A stretch of DNA of 16,327 nt, from NCBI GenBank assembly GCA_036273175.1, contig DASUIE010000098.1, positions 1-16,327 of the forward strand, in the 5' to 3' direction. The notes below the pieces were generated by a model that was given only the letters and a program-made list of their open reading frames with translations, searched no databases and was not told where the DNA came from. Below, piece by piece: positions 1 through 6,211 of this stretch. Position 1 is the first letter of the stretch. Each line of letters starts with the position of its first letter. Both the position numbers and the translations under genes were made by a program. Origin of the DNA: DATARH01 sp036273175. Lineage in GTDB: Bacteria; Pseudomonadota; Alphaproteobacteria; ATCC43930; CGMCC-115725.

Positions 1-502
1 CGAGATACTCTTCGAGGCTCTCGCCGTCCTCGGCGAGCGTGCCGAAGATCGCGCCGTTGACCGTCCCGACCTTGAGCCGCCGCATCCCGTGCCGGCCCAT
101 GTCGAAATCCGGCCCCATCCCGCCCTTGCCGCGAATGCCGCGGCGGAACGGGATCGCGGTCAGCCCGCCTTTCAGGTCGTAGCACCACTGGTGATAGATG
201 CAGATGTGTTCCCTGGCGTTGCCCGAGAGCTCGCGCCGCACCAGCGCGCCGCGATGAGCGCAGCGGTTGACGAAGGCATGGATGTGGCCGTTCTCGTCGC
301 GATTGACGACGACCGGCGTCTCGCCGACATAGGTCGCGCGGAAATCGCCCGGGTTCGGGATCTCGATATCGAGCGCGAGGAAATTCCAGGTCGGGCCGCG
401 GAAGATGCGCTCCTGCTCGCGCTCGTACACGTCCTGGTCGTGGTAGAGGCGGTATGGCACCCGGCTGTAATCGAGCGCCGGCCAGATCGCAGCATCGACC
501 AT
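1..502 (-). CDS. Rieske aromatic ring-hydroxylating dioxygenase, alpha subunit (partial, C-terminus beyond window)
   Basis: Catalytic (alpha) subunit of a Rieske non-heme iron oxygenase, which would add oxygen to an aromatic ring using electrons from a separate reductase. Only the N-terminal 167 residues are present. The Rieske [2Fe-2S] ligands are visible as C81-A-H83 and C101-I-Y-H104, followed by residues that should lead into the catalytic domain past the left edge. The N-terminal block (WNFLALDIEIPNPGDF, residues 39-54) and the CAHRGA and YHQW surroundings resemble anthranilate 1,2-dioxygenase AndAc and salicylate/benzoate-type large subunits. This resemblance is from memory of the family. 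The chosen ATG at 502 lies 14 nt after the TGA of the upstream Rieske gene, with a weak GGACGGA-like site, so the two are probably one transcript. A beta subunit or ferredoxin would be expected further left. The substrate cannot be decided. Confidence 0.9.
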   Translation of the reverse strand, partial: MVDAAIWPALDYSRVPYRLYHDQDVYEREQERIFRGPTWNFLALDIEIPNPGDFRATYVGETPVVVNRDENGHIHAFVNRCAHRGALVRRELSGNAREHICIYHQWCYDLKGGLTAIPFRRGIRGKGGMGPDFDMGRHGMRRLKVGTVNGAIFGTLAEDGESLEEYL

Positions 503-516
503 TCGTCCGTCCCCGC

Positions 517-1821
517 TCACTCCGCCGCCATCTTCACGATCAAGGGCGGCTGTTGGATGTAGCTTCGCGCGAGCCGGCGCCCGGTCTCGCGCATCAGCTT
601 CTTGTCGAGCTCTTCGGTCTTTGCCGGCGGCACGCGAACGACGGTGTTGTTGCAATAGGTCGCGACCATCGCGCCGTCCTCGCGCGTCAGGGCTTGCGGG
701 TCCTGCCCCGCCTTGACCGCCTTGATGCCGCGACGGATCTGGTTGCGGAACATCGTGATGCCGCGGTCGGTGGTGCCGAGATGCTCCATCCCGTGCACCG
801 CGATCGGCCGCTGCGAGACCTGCGCCTCGAAATCCTGCGGGCGGCGCTGCGCCTCCTCGTAGGTTTCGGGCGGAAGCTGGCCGGGGAGCGCGGTGTTGCG
901 GTCGGCCCACCAGTCGGGCGTGACGATGCCATCGGTCTCGCTGACGTGGCGCAGCTCGATCTGCATCGAGTTGGTGTCGTCCATCGGCACGATCCAGCGG
1001 CTCATCATCGGGCCGCTGAAATCGATCTCCTCGCGGCCGGTCTCCCACACTGGGGCGACCTGCTGGAGGTTGGGCAGCACGTTCTCGACCGAGCGCGACC
1101 AGATGTTGTCGCCGACGCGCCTTGTGGCGATGTAGATGATCCCGACCGGCGTCTCCATGAACTCCAGCTCGGGCAGCACGCCGAACTCGTCGGTGAACAC
1201 CGCGCCGCTGACGATCGTGTGCAGGAACGAGGTGTGGATCGCGTCCATCGTGTTTTCGAGAATCTGCAGCCAGTTGCACGGATAGTGGTACCGCTGGCCG
1301 GGGATCACCCGATAGCCGGGCCGGACAAAGCTGTCATAGGTCGGAAACCCCGGCATCTCCTCCGGCGCACCCATATAGGCGAAGACGAGCCCGTGCGCCT
1401 CGCGCACCGGGTAGGCGCCGTGGAACAGCTTGTCCTTGATCGTGCTGGTCGCCGGCTCGCCGGGCGTTTCGAGGATCGTGCCGTCGCAGCCGAACAGCCA
1501 GCCGTGATAGCAGCACCGGATGCCCCGCTCGCCGACCAGGCCGAATTCTAGCGAGGTCCCGCGATGCGGGCAGTGCAGCTCGATGAGCCCGACCTCGCCG
1601 GTGCCGTCGCGGAACGCCACCAGGTCCTCGCCGAGGATGCGCAGCTTGAGCGGCAGATCGGTCAGCTCGTCGGAATAGCAGACCGGCTGCCAGAACCGCC
1701 GCATGTACTCGCCGCAGGGCGTGGTCGGCCCGACATGGGTCAGCTCGACATCCTCGCGCGGCACGCCGCGATGGTAATAGCCGCCATAACGGGTTTTCAG
1801 ATACGGAGCGCGGGTGACCAT
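517..1821 (-). CDS. Rieske 2Fe-2S oxygenase, phthalate-4,5-dioxygenase/LigX-like alpha subunit
   Basis: A 434-residue single-component-type oxygenase subunit of the phthalate dioxygenase or O-demethylase class, likely cytosolic and acting on an aromatic acid or ether. The Rieske ligands are C84-P-H86 and C103-x-x-H106. The mononuclear iron site is the N-x2-D-x2-H-x4-H motif with D193, H196 and H201, and D193 is the usual electron bridge between subunits. The ATG at 1821 is preceded by GAGAGGATCGCC, a good ribosome binding site. The same frame stays open much further upstream, but there it is antisense to the TauD-type gene and does not read as a Rieske N-terminus. The gene precedes the partial Rieske gene by 14 nt and diverges from the TauD-type gene. 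It belongs to a different subclass from its downstream neighbour, so the two are not simple duplicates. No beta-subunit gene follows directly, which fits the alpha-only architecture of this class. The substrate is unknown. Confidence 0.93.
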   Translation of the reverse strand: MVTRAPYLKTRYGGYYHRGVPREDVELTHVGPTTPCGEYMRRFWQPVCYSDELTDLPLKLRILGEDLVAFRDGTGEVGLIELHCPHRGTSLEFGLVGERGIRCCYHGWLFGCDGTILETPGEPATSTIKDKLFHGAYPVREAHGLVFAYMGAPEEMPGFPTYDSFVRPGYRVIPGQRYHYPCNWLQILENTMDAIHTSFLHTIVSGAVFTDEFGVLPELEFMETPVGIIYIATRRVGDNIWSRSVENVLPNLQQVAPVWETGREEIDFSGPMMSRWIVPMDDTNSMQIELRHVSETDGIVTPDWWADRNTALPGQLPPETYEEAQRRPQDFEAQVSQRPIAVHGMEHLGTTDRGITMFRNQIRRGIKAVKAGQDPQALTREDGAMVATYCNNTVVRVPPAKTEELDKKLMRETGRRLARSYIQQPPLIVKMAAE

Positions 1822-1941
1822 GGCGATCCTCTCATCGATCGTGTGCGGGGACGCTATGAACGATGGCCAGCTTACGCGAAAAAATCGGGCGCGGCACTTT
1901 CCCTGTACTATGATCCGGCGGTTGGCTCGGGGAGAGATTCG
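1822..1941. promoter_or_regulatory. Divergent intergenic region between the Rieske and TauD-type genes
   Basis: This 120-bp gap must carry the promoters for both the minus-strand Rieske pair and the plus-strand TauD-type gene. A TACTAT at 1906-1911 lies about 30 bp before the TauD-type start and could be a -10 box, but I find no good -35 element 16-18 bp upstream of it. An A-run at 1879-1884 gives a local AT-rich patch. The gap also has overlapping GATC/CGAT elements near 1823-1842. No operator can be assigned with confidence and no regulator gene is next to it. Confidence 0.35.
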
Positions 1942-2757
1942 ATGGCCCAGTTGACGATCACCAAGCTGAAGCCCGGTATCGGCGCCGAGGTATCGGGCAT
2001 CGACCTGTCGCGGCCGATCGAAGATGAAACGCGCGAAGCGCTGTCGCAGGCGCTGGCCGAGCACTTGGCCCTCGTCTTCCACGGCCAGACCCTGACGCCC
2101 GAGCAGTATCTCGACGCGGCCCGCGCCTTCGGCCCGGTGATGCGGCAGCATTATTCGCAGCATCACATGGAGGACCATTCCGATATCGGCATGGTCTACC
2201 ACCGCAACGGCCAGCGCCCGGCGGAGCGCTGGCACACCGACCACACCAACCACGAACGGCCGCCGCTCGCGACGATCCTTTACGGCGTCGAGATCCCGTC
2301 GGCCGGCGGCGAAACCAGCGTCGCCAATATGCGCGCCGCGTATGACGCCCTCCCGGCCGAGGAGCAGGGCCGGCTCGACAAGATGCGCTCGGTCAATACG
2401 CTCGACGAGCAGCGCCTCGACACCCGCGAGGAGGACCGCGAGAAATACGGCAAGCCGGTGATCCACCCGATGGTCCGCACCCATCCGGTCCACGGCACCA
2501 AGGCGGTGTTCTTCCACATCCAGAAGGTCGAGCTGATCGAGGGCATGACCCCGGAAGACAGCAAGGCCTACATGGCCGACCTGATCGACCGCATGATCCA
2601 GCCAGAGATCACCTACACCCATAAATGGACCAAGGGCGACGTTTTGGTGATCGACGATCGCGCCACGATGCATCGCGCGCACGGCGATTATGACCGGCGC
2701 GAAAGCCGCGTGCTCTGGCGGATTCTGGTGGAGGGCGACCGCCCGGCGCTAACCTAG
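1942..2757 (+). CDS. TauD/TfdA family 2-oxoglutarate- and Fe(II)-dependent dioxygenase
   Basis: A 271-residue enzyme of the family that includes taurine dioxygenase TauD and the 2,4-D dioxygenase TfdA. These enzymes couple decarboxylation of 2-oxoglutarate to hydroxylation, often releasing sulfite or an aryl group. The iron-binding facial triad is visible as H98-x-D100 (in RWHTDHT) and H244 (in TMHRAHGDYD), with arginines around 256-260 positioned for 2-oxoglutarate. The N-terminal pattern (GIGAEVSGIDL, residues 12-22) is typical of the family. Length is normal. The ATG at 1942 follows GGGGAGAG at 1929-1936, a strong ribosome binding site; in-frame upstream alternatives lack one. It diverges from the two Rieske genes and may share their regulation, suggesting a common catabolic theme. 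The substrate (sulfonate, aryloxyalkanoate, carnitine-like or other) cannot be told from the sequence. Confidence 0.93.
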   Translation: MAQLTITKLKPGIGAEVSGIDLSRPIEDETREALSQALAEHLALVFHGQTLTPEQYLDAARAFGPVMRQHYSQHHMEDHSDIGMVYHRNGQRPAERWHTDHTNHERPPLATILYGVEIPSAGGETSVANMRAAYDALPAEEQGRLDKMRSVNTLDEQRLDTREEDREKYGKPVIHPMVRTHPVHGTKAVFFHIQKVELIEGMTPEDSKAYMADLIDRMIQPEITYTHKWTKGDVLVIDDRATMHRAHGDYDRRESRVLWRILVEGDRPALT

Positions 2758-2911
2758 AGGCGCCGGCGCGCCTTGCAATCTCGTTAACGCGCCCCTACGT
2801 GTGCCGCGTCGACACCGTGGTTCGGCCTGCTTTTCCCCGCTCGTTCCGAGCTCCGGGCTGCTATCCGTCCCGTACCGAGTGGTTGACCCGACGCTCTATG
2901 GTGGGCGCCGG

Positions 2912-2925
2912 TTCGTTCTTACGAA
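2912..2925 (+). promoter_or_regulatory. Small hairpin abutting the csp ribosome binding site
   Basis: TTCGT-TCTT-ACGAA forms a perfect 5-bp stem with a 4-nt loop, and its 3' arm overlaps the first bases of the AAAGG Shine-Dalgarno site at 2924-2928. The gene sits behind a 177-bp gap (2758-2934) that could hold the long 5' leader common in cold-shock genes. A TTGACC at 2883-2888 has no acceptable -10 box 17 bp downstream. Temperature control is inference only. Confidence 0.3.
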
Positions 2926-2934
2926 AGGCTTGCT

Positions 2935-3141
2935 ATGGCTACCGGAACCGTAAAGTGGTTCAACGCCCAAAAGGGCTACGGCTTCATCCAACCCGACGAC
3001 GGCTCGAAGGACGTGTTCGTCCATATCTCGGCCGTCGAGCGGGCCGGGATGGGCAACCTCCACGAAGGCCAGAAGCTCAGCTACGAGCTTGAGCGCGGCC
3101 AGCAAGGAAGGACTTCCGCGGTCGACCTCACGGCGGCATAA
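2935..3141 (+). CDS. Cold-shock protein (CspA family)
   Basis: A 68-residue single OB-fold cold-shock domain protein, of the kind that binds single-stranded RNA or DNA and melts secondary structure in the cytoplasm. RNP1 (KGYGFIQ, residues 13-19) and RNP2 (DVFVHIS, residues 26-32) are intact with their aromatic binding residues, and the N-terminal GTVKWFN is canonical. Length matches the family. The start is set by AAAGG at 2924-2928, about 6 nt before the ATG. It appears monocistronic, with a non-coding leader upstream and an intrinsic terminator directly downstream. The exact Csp paralogue cannot be named because alphaproteobacteria carry several near-identical copies. Confidence 0.97.
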   Translation: MATGTVKWFNAQKGYGFIQPDDGSKDVFVHISAVERAGMGNLHEGQKLSYELERGQQGRTSAVDLTAA

Positions 3142-3156
3142 AGCGGGACCGAAAAC

Positions 3157-3198
3157 AAAAAAGGGCGCCGCCGGGCGAAGGCTCGGCGGCGCTTTTTT
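3157..3198 (+). terminator. Intrinsic terminator after the cold-shock gene
   Basis: GCGCCGCCGGGC (3165-3176), a GAAG loop (3177-3180) and GCTCGGCGGCGC (3181-3192) form a 12-bp stem with a single G-T wobble, followed by six Ts (3193-3198). Six As (3157-3162) precede the stem, so the structure could also stop transcription arriving from the right. It starts 15 nt after the csp stop codon. Confidence 0.93.
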
Positions 3199-3253
3199 GT
3201 GGCCGCGGCGGGCCTCTCCCACCAAACTCGCCCGGTACAGAGGAGCGCCCGCG

Positions 3254-4096
3254 ATGCCGATCATCGATTCCCAGGTCCACGTCTACGAGGCGAACACGCC
3301 GAAGCGGCCGTGGCACAGCGTGCCGAACTGGCCCCCTCACGTCACCGGCGACGAGATGGTCGCGGCGATGGACAAGGTCGGCGTCGACGGCGCGATCTTC
3401 ATCTCCGCCTTTTCGATGTACCAGTACGACGCGAGCTATGCCGTCGAGGTGCAGCGCGCCCATCCCGGCCGCTTTGCGCTGGTCAAGCCGGTCAACCCCG
3501 ACGATCCGGCGGTGGCCGATGTCATCGCCGAGTGGAAGAACACGCCGGGCACGGTCGGCATCCGCATCATGATGACGCCCGAGGCGAAGCGCGACCCGGC
3601 CGATCCCGGCCTCGACCGCATCGCCCGCGCGGCGGTGCGGCACGACTTTCCCGTCAACATGCTGTGCTGGGGCAATCTGGACGCCGGCACCGCGGTCGTC
3701 GACCGCCACCCGGACACGCGCTTCATCATCGACCACCTGGCCCTGATGCAGCCGCGGGAGCCGCCGGCGCCGCCCGAGCCGTGGGCAGACCTGCCGAAGG
3801 TGCTGGAGCTCGCCAAGCGCAAGAACGCGGTGATCAAGGTCAGCGGCGCCTGCACCCTCTCCAACGCGCCGTTCCCGTTCCCCGACATCTGGGACCCGCT
3901 CGCCCGCGTCTTCGACGCCTGGGGCTTCGAGCGCTGCCTTTGGGGAACCGACTGGACCCGCGCCTTCGCGGTCGTCAACTACGAGCAGGCCGTCGAGCCG
4001 TTCCGCATGACCGACCGGCTGAGCGCCGGCGAGCGGGCGATGCTGATGGGCGGCGCCACCGCCAAGGCGTATGGCTGGTCGCCGACGGTGGGGTAG
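3254..4096 (+). CDS. Amidohydrolase-2 family metal-dependent hydrolase (LigI-like)
   Basis: A 280-residue TIM-barrel hydrolase of the amidohydrolase superfamily, in the branch that includes 2-pyrone-4,6-dicarboxylate lactonase LigI and sugar lactonases. It starts MPIIDSQVHVYE, where the usual strand-1 H-x-H is Q7-V8-H9. Other expected polar residues are present: H161 in FIIDHLAL and D233 in LWGTDWTR near the C-terminus. LigI itself works without a metal, so loss of the first histidine does not imply inactivity, and I recall the Q-V-H form from other members. ATG at 3254 follows GAGGAG (3240-3245) with good spacing; reading further upstream would run through the terminator. It is just downstream of the csp terminator, so it probably has its own promoter. 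A role in opening a lactone or amide from aromatic breakdown is plausible given the Rieske genes nearby but not shown. Confidence 0.88.
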   Translation: MPIIDSQVHVYEANTPKRPWHSVPNWPPHVTGDEMVAAMDKVGVDGAIFISAFSMYQYDASYAVEVQRAHPGRFALVKPVNPDDPAVADVIAEWKNTPGTVGIRIMMTPEAKRDPADPGLDRIARAAVRHDFPVNMLCWGNLDAGTAVVDRHPDTRFIIDHLALMQPREPPAPPEPWADLPKVLELAKRKNAVIKVSGACTLSNAPFPFPDIWDPLARVFDAWGFERCLWGTDWTRAFAVVNYEQAVEPFRMTDRLSAGERAMLMGGATAKAYGWSPTVG

Positions 4097-4321
4097 CGCC
4101 GCGGCGGTACGGCTCCGGGTCCGGGCCTGATGGCGAGCGCCGCCAGACGCGCGGCGGCCCTCTCGGCCAGGTTGGACGGGAAACCGACGATCTCGACCAG
4201 CTTCAACCCGGTTTCGATCGAGCCGACGCGAAGGGTTCCGGGAGCCCCGGGCACATCCTCGACGACAAATGTCGGATCGTGGCGCGCCAAGGCGATGTGG
4301 GGGAAGGTGCGGATATAGCTC
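3979..4321 (-). CDS. Possible hypothetical protein or gene remnant, convergent with and overlapping the amidohydrolase
   Basis: From ATG at 4321 the minus strand encodes 113 residues beginning MSYIRTFPHIALARHD. Outside the overlap with the amidohydrolase (4130-4321) the codons look genuinely coding: by hand count about 83% of third positions are G or C, against roughly half of second positions. I recognise no family. Against a normal gene are the 118-nt tail-to-tail overlap with the amidohydrolase, no good Shine-Dalgarno sequence before the ATG, and AT-rich DNA immediately upstream. It may be the surviving piece of a gene that lost its 3' end, with the last 38 codons being an antisense read-through of the amidohydrolase frame. 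An alternative TTG start at 4377 in the same frame adds residues of poorer codon bias. Confidence 0.35.
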
Positions 4322-4718
4322 ATCTCAAGATTCGCGCGTAGGTATCTCGGGACGCTTACAATAAACCTTTTGAACAAAAATTTTTCGGCCTTGCGAGGTA
4401 CCCCCTGGTCCGAGGACGAGTGGCGAGCGAAGCACTACTATGCCACCGCGACGTGAGGCGACCATGTAGCGTCATCGGCATCTGCCGCGGTTGCTAAACC
4501 GCTACCAGCTTGGCCCCAGCCATTGATGCCGGGTCGACAAGACCGGCTATGGTGATCCCCTCGGTGATTAGCGAAGTATGGCTCGTTTTGAAGTGGGTGA
4601 GCCGCAGGGGGTCCAAGTCACAGAATTTGGAGAAACTAACGCCCGCATACGTTCCTGAGATCCGCGGGACTAAGGCAGGACAACTCTGTTCGACGCAACG
4701 CTAAGTCTTTGAAAAAGC
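4322..4718. other. Lower-GC interval without a confident gene, next to tRNA-Arg
   Basis: About 400 bases between the possible remnant and the tRNA have roughly 55% GC by line-by-line count, falling to about 43% in 4321-4380, against clearly higher values in the flanking genes. Short open frames occur on both strands (for example minus strand about 4494-4680, ending in a TAG at 4494-4496) but lack starts, ribosome binding sites and recognisable motifs. A perfect GCGGTT-GCTA-AACCGC hairpin lies at 4487-4502 without a T-run. The interval sits at the 3' side of the tRNA, where mobile elements often insert, but I see no integrase or direct repeat of the tRNA end. Confidence 0.5.
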
Positions 4719-4795
<77 letters not shown>

Positions 4796-4841
4796 CGGCC
4801 AGCGGGTCGTGATTACGCCGTTGCCCCTCGCGGCGCAAGCG

Positions 4842-5936
4842 TCAGCCGCTGCCGGCGCGCAGCGGCGGCCAGGGCCGGGTGTTCTGCGCGGCGTCCTCGC
4901 GCGAGGGCAGCGGCGCGGTGCGGTTGAGCACCCAGCTCGCGACATCGTTGGCGACCGTGGCGCCGTCGAGGTCGCGGTACAGCATGTGGTAACCCTTGGG
5001 GTAATAGGCGAGCCGCTGCACGCGCCCGGCGCCGCGCGGCAGGTCGCGGACGAAAAGCTGCACCGGGTCCGGCGGCACGATCTCGTCGTGACCGCCATAT
5101 TGCACGAGCACCGGCACGTTGAGCCGGGGGGCGCTTTCGAGCGCGGCGCTCATCAAATTGACGAGGCCGTAGATCGTGTCGACCCGCGTCTCCTTGATCA
5201 CCAGCGGGTCGCGCGCCATCGCCTCCAGCACCTTCATGTTGTCGCAGGCGGTCACGTGCAGCGAGCTGCCGCTGAAGCTGATCCCCGGAAAGAGCCGCAC
5301 CGAGGCCCACAGCGCGACGCGCTCGGCAAGGTTCATCGTCGCCCGCCCCCACACCGCCGGGGCGCTCAGGATGACGCCGTCGACCTCGGGCTTGGGCGTG
5401 CCGCTCTCGCCGGTCTCGGCGACGATCGCCACCGCCGCGCCCATGCTTTCGCCGAGCAGGTAAACCGGCTTTCCGGGATAGCGCCGGCGCAGCAGATGCG
5501 TCGCCAGCGCCGCGTCGGCGGCGAGCGGGGCCCGGCCCGGCCACAAATACCGCCCCGGCGCCGCGCCGAACCCGCGCTGGTCGTAGGCATAGGTGGCGAT
5601 CCCGTTCTTCGCCCAGACCTCGCCCGGGATCGCAAAGGCGTTGCTGTAGTCGTCGACCCCGTGCAGCGCGAGGATCACCGCCTTGACCCGGTCGGGGTCG
5701 CTGCCCTCGGGCAGCCAGGCCCGCACCGGCAGGGTCACGCCGTCCGCGGTGACGAACTCCCGGTCGGTAAGGCGCGGCACGACATGCGGGACGCGCGCGG
5801 CCCGCGCGGTGCCAAGCCCGTCTTGCTGCGCGATCTCGTCGGTATCGGGCGCGCAGCCCGGCAGGGCCGGCGCGAGCAGCAGAAGCGCCGCGAAGACAGC
5901 GGCGGAAGAAGCGCTAAAGCCGAGCCAGCGGGTCAT
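4842..5936 (-). CDS. Alpha/beta hydrolase, lysophospholipase/monoglyceride lipase-like, probable lipoprotein
   Basis: A 364-residue serine hydrolase likely to cleave ester bonds in monoacylglycerols or lysophospholipids outside the cytoplasm. Residues 1-27 form a signal peptide with a hydrophobic core (11-25) ending in L-P-G-C28, a lipobox-like site. P at -2 is not standard, so lipidation is likely but not certain. The catalytic triad is visible: S164 in GESMG, D284 in GGHDEIVP and H317 in KGYHML. LHGVDDYSNAF and YDQRGFGAAPG match the oxyanion and strand motifs of the monoglyceride lipase branch. I chose ATG at 5936; a TTG 18 nt upstream also keeps the frame, and neither has a strong ribosome binding site. 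The gene diverges from the zf-CHCC/polA unit and is followed by tRNA-Arg on the same strand. Confidence 0.9.
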   Translation of the reverse strand: MTRWLGFSASSAAVFAALLLLAPALPGCAPDTDEIAQQDGLGTARAARVPHVVPRLTDREFVTADGVTLPVRAWLPEGSDPDRVKAVILALHGVDDYSNAFAIPGEVWAKNGIATYAYDQRGFGAAPGRYLWPGRAPLAADAALATHLLRRRYPGKPVYLLGESMGAAVAIVAETGESGTPKPEVDGVILSAPAVWGRATMNLAERVALWASVRLFPGISFSGSSLHVTACDNMKVLEAMARDPLVIKETRVDTIYGLVNLMSAALESAPRLNVPVLVQYGGHDEIVPPDPVQLFVRDLPRGAGRVQRLAYYPKGYHMLYRDLDGATVANDVASWVLNRTAPLPSREDAAQNTRPWPPLRAGSG

Positions 5937-5964
5937 TGGAATGCACCGCCGCAACGCGTATCAT
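5936..5964 (+). promoter_or_regulatory. Putative sigma-70-type promoter for zf-CHCC and polA
   Basis: TTGGAA (5936-5941) and TATCAT (5959-5964) are separated by exactly 17 bp, and transcription would begin near 5971, about 50 nt before the zf-CHCC start. The -35 box overlaps the first base of the divergent hydrolase start codon, so the two transcription units are packed back to back. It is the best-spaced promoter match I found by eye in the window. Confidence 0.5.
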
Positions 5965-6019
5965 TCGGGATCGCGGCCGGTCAAGCGGCGGCGTGAACGC
6001 TGCTTCTCGCGGATGGTTC

Positions 6020-6211
6020 ATGGCTGAATTCGAAGTGATCGAAATCGACGAGGCGGTCGCCGCCTGCAATGGCGGCGGCGGGGCGATGGGGCACCCGCGC
6101 GTCTACCTCAATCTCGCCCCGGCGGGGCAGGTGGAATGCCCTTATTGCTCGCGCACTTTCGTCAATCCGCGGCTCGCCGGTCACGCCGAGGTCGGGCACG
6201 GCAATGAGTGA
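6020..6211 (+). CDS. zf-CHCC zinc-finger protein (NDUFS6-like)
   Basis: A 63-residue protein of the CHCC zinc-finger family, bacterial relatives of the NDUFS6 (13 kDa) accessory subunit of respiratory complex I. Zinc ligands are visible as C16, H25 and the C40-P-Y-C43 knuckle, with the typical HPRVYLNL strand between. A short family-normal length and an acidic N-terminus are seen. The ATG at 6020 fits the family N-terminus (MAEFEVIEID), although the ribosome binding site (CGGATGG) is weak; the frame is open upstream but reads without family character. It overlaps polA by 8 nt (TGA at 6209-6211, polA ATG at 6204-6206), which suggests translational coupling. In complex I biology the human protein helps assembly; the bacterial role here is inferred. 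Confidence 0.88.
   Translation: MAEFEVIEIDEAVAACNGGGGAMGHPRVYLNLAPAGQVECPYCSRTFVNPRLAGHAEVGHGNE

Noticed and set aside
1822..2682. Minus-strand open frame extending the phthalate-type Rieske gene upstream by nearly 290 codons
   Set aside because: It is antisense to the TauD-type gene, has no family content, and a good ribosome binding site and family-like N-terminus mark the start at 1821.
2883..2888. TTGACC as a -35 box for the cold-shock gene
   Set aside because: The sequence 16-18 bp downstream is GC-rich (CGCCGG) and cannot serve as a -10 box.
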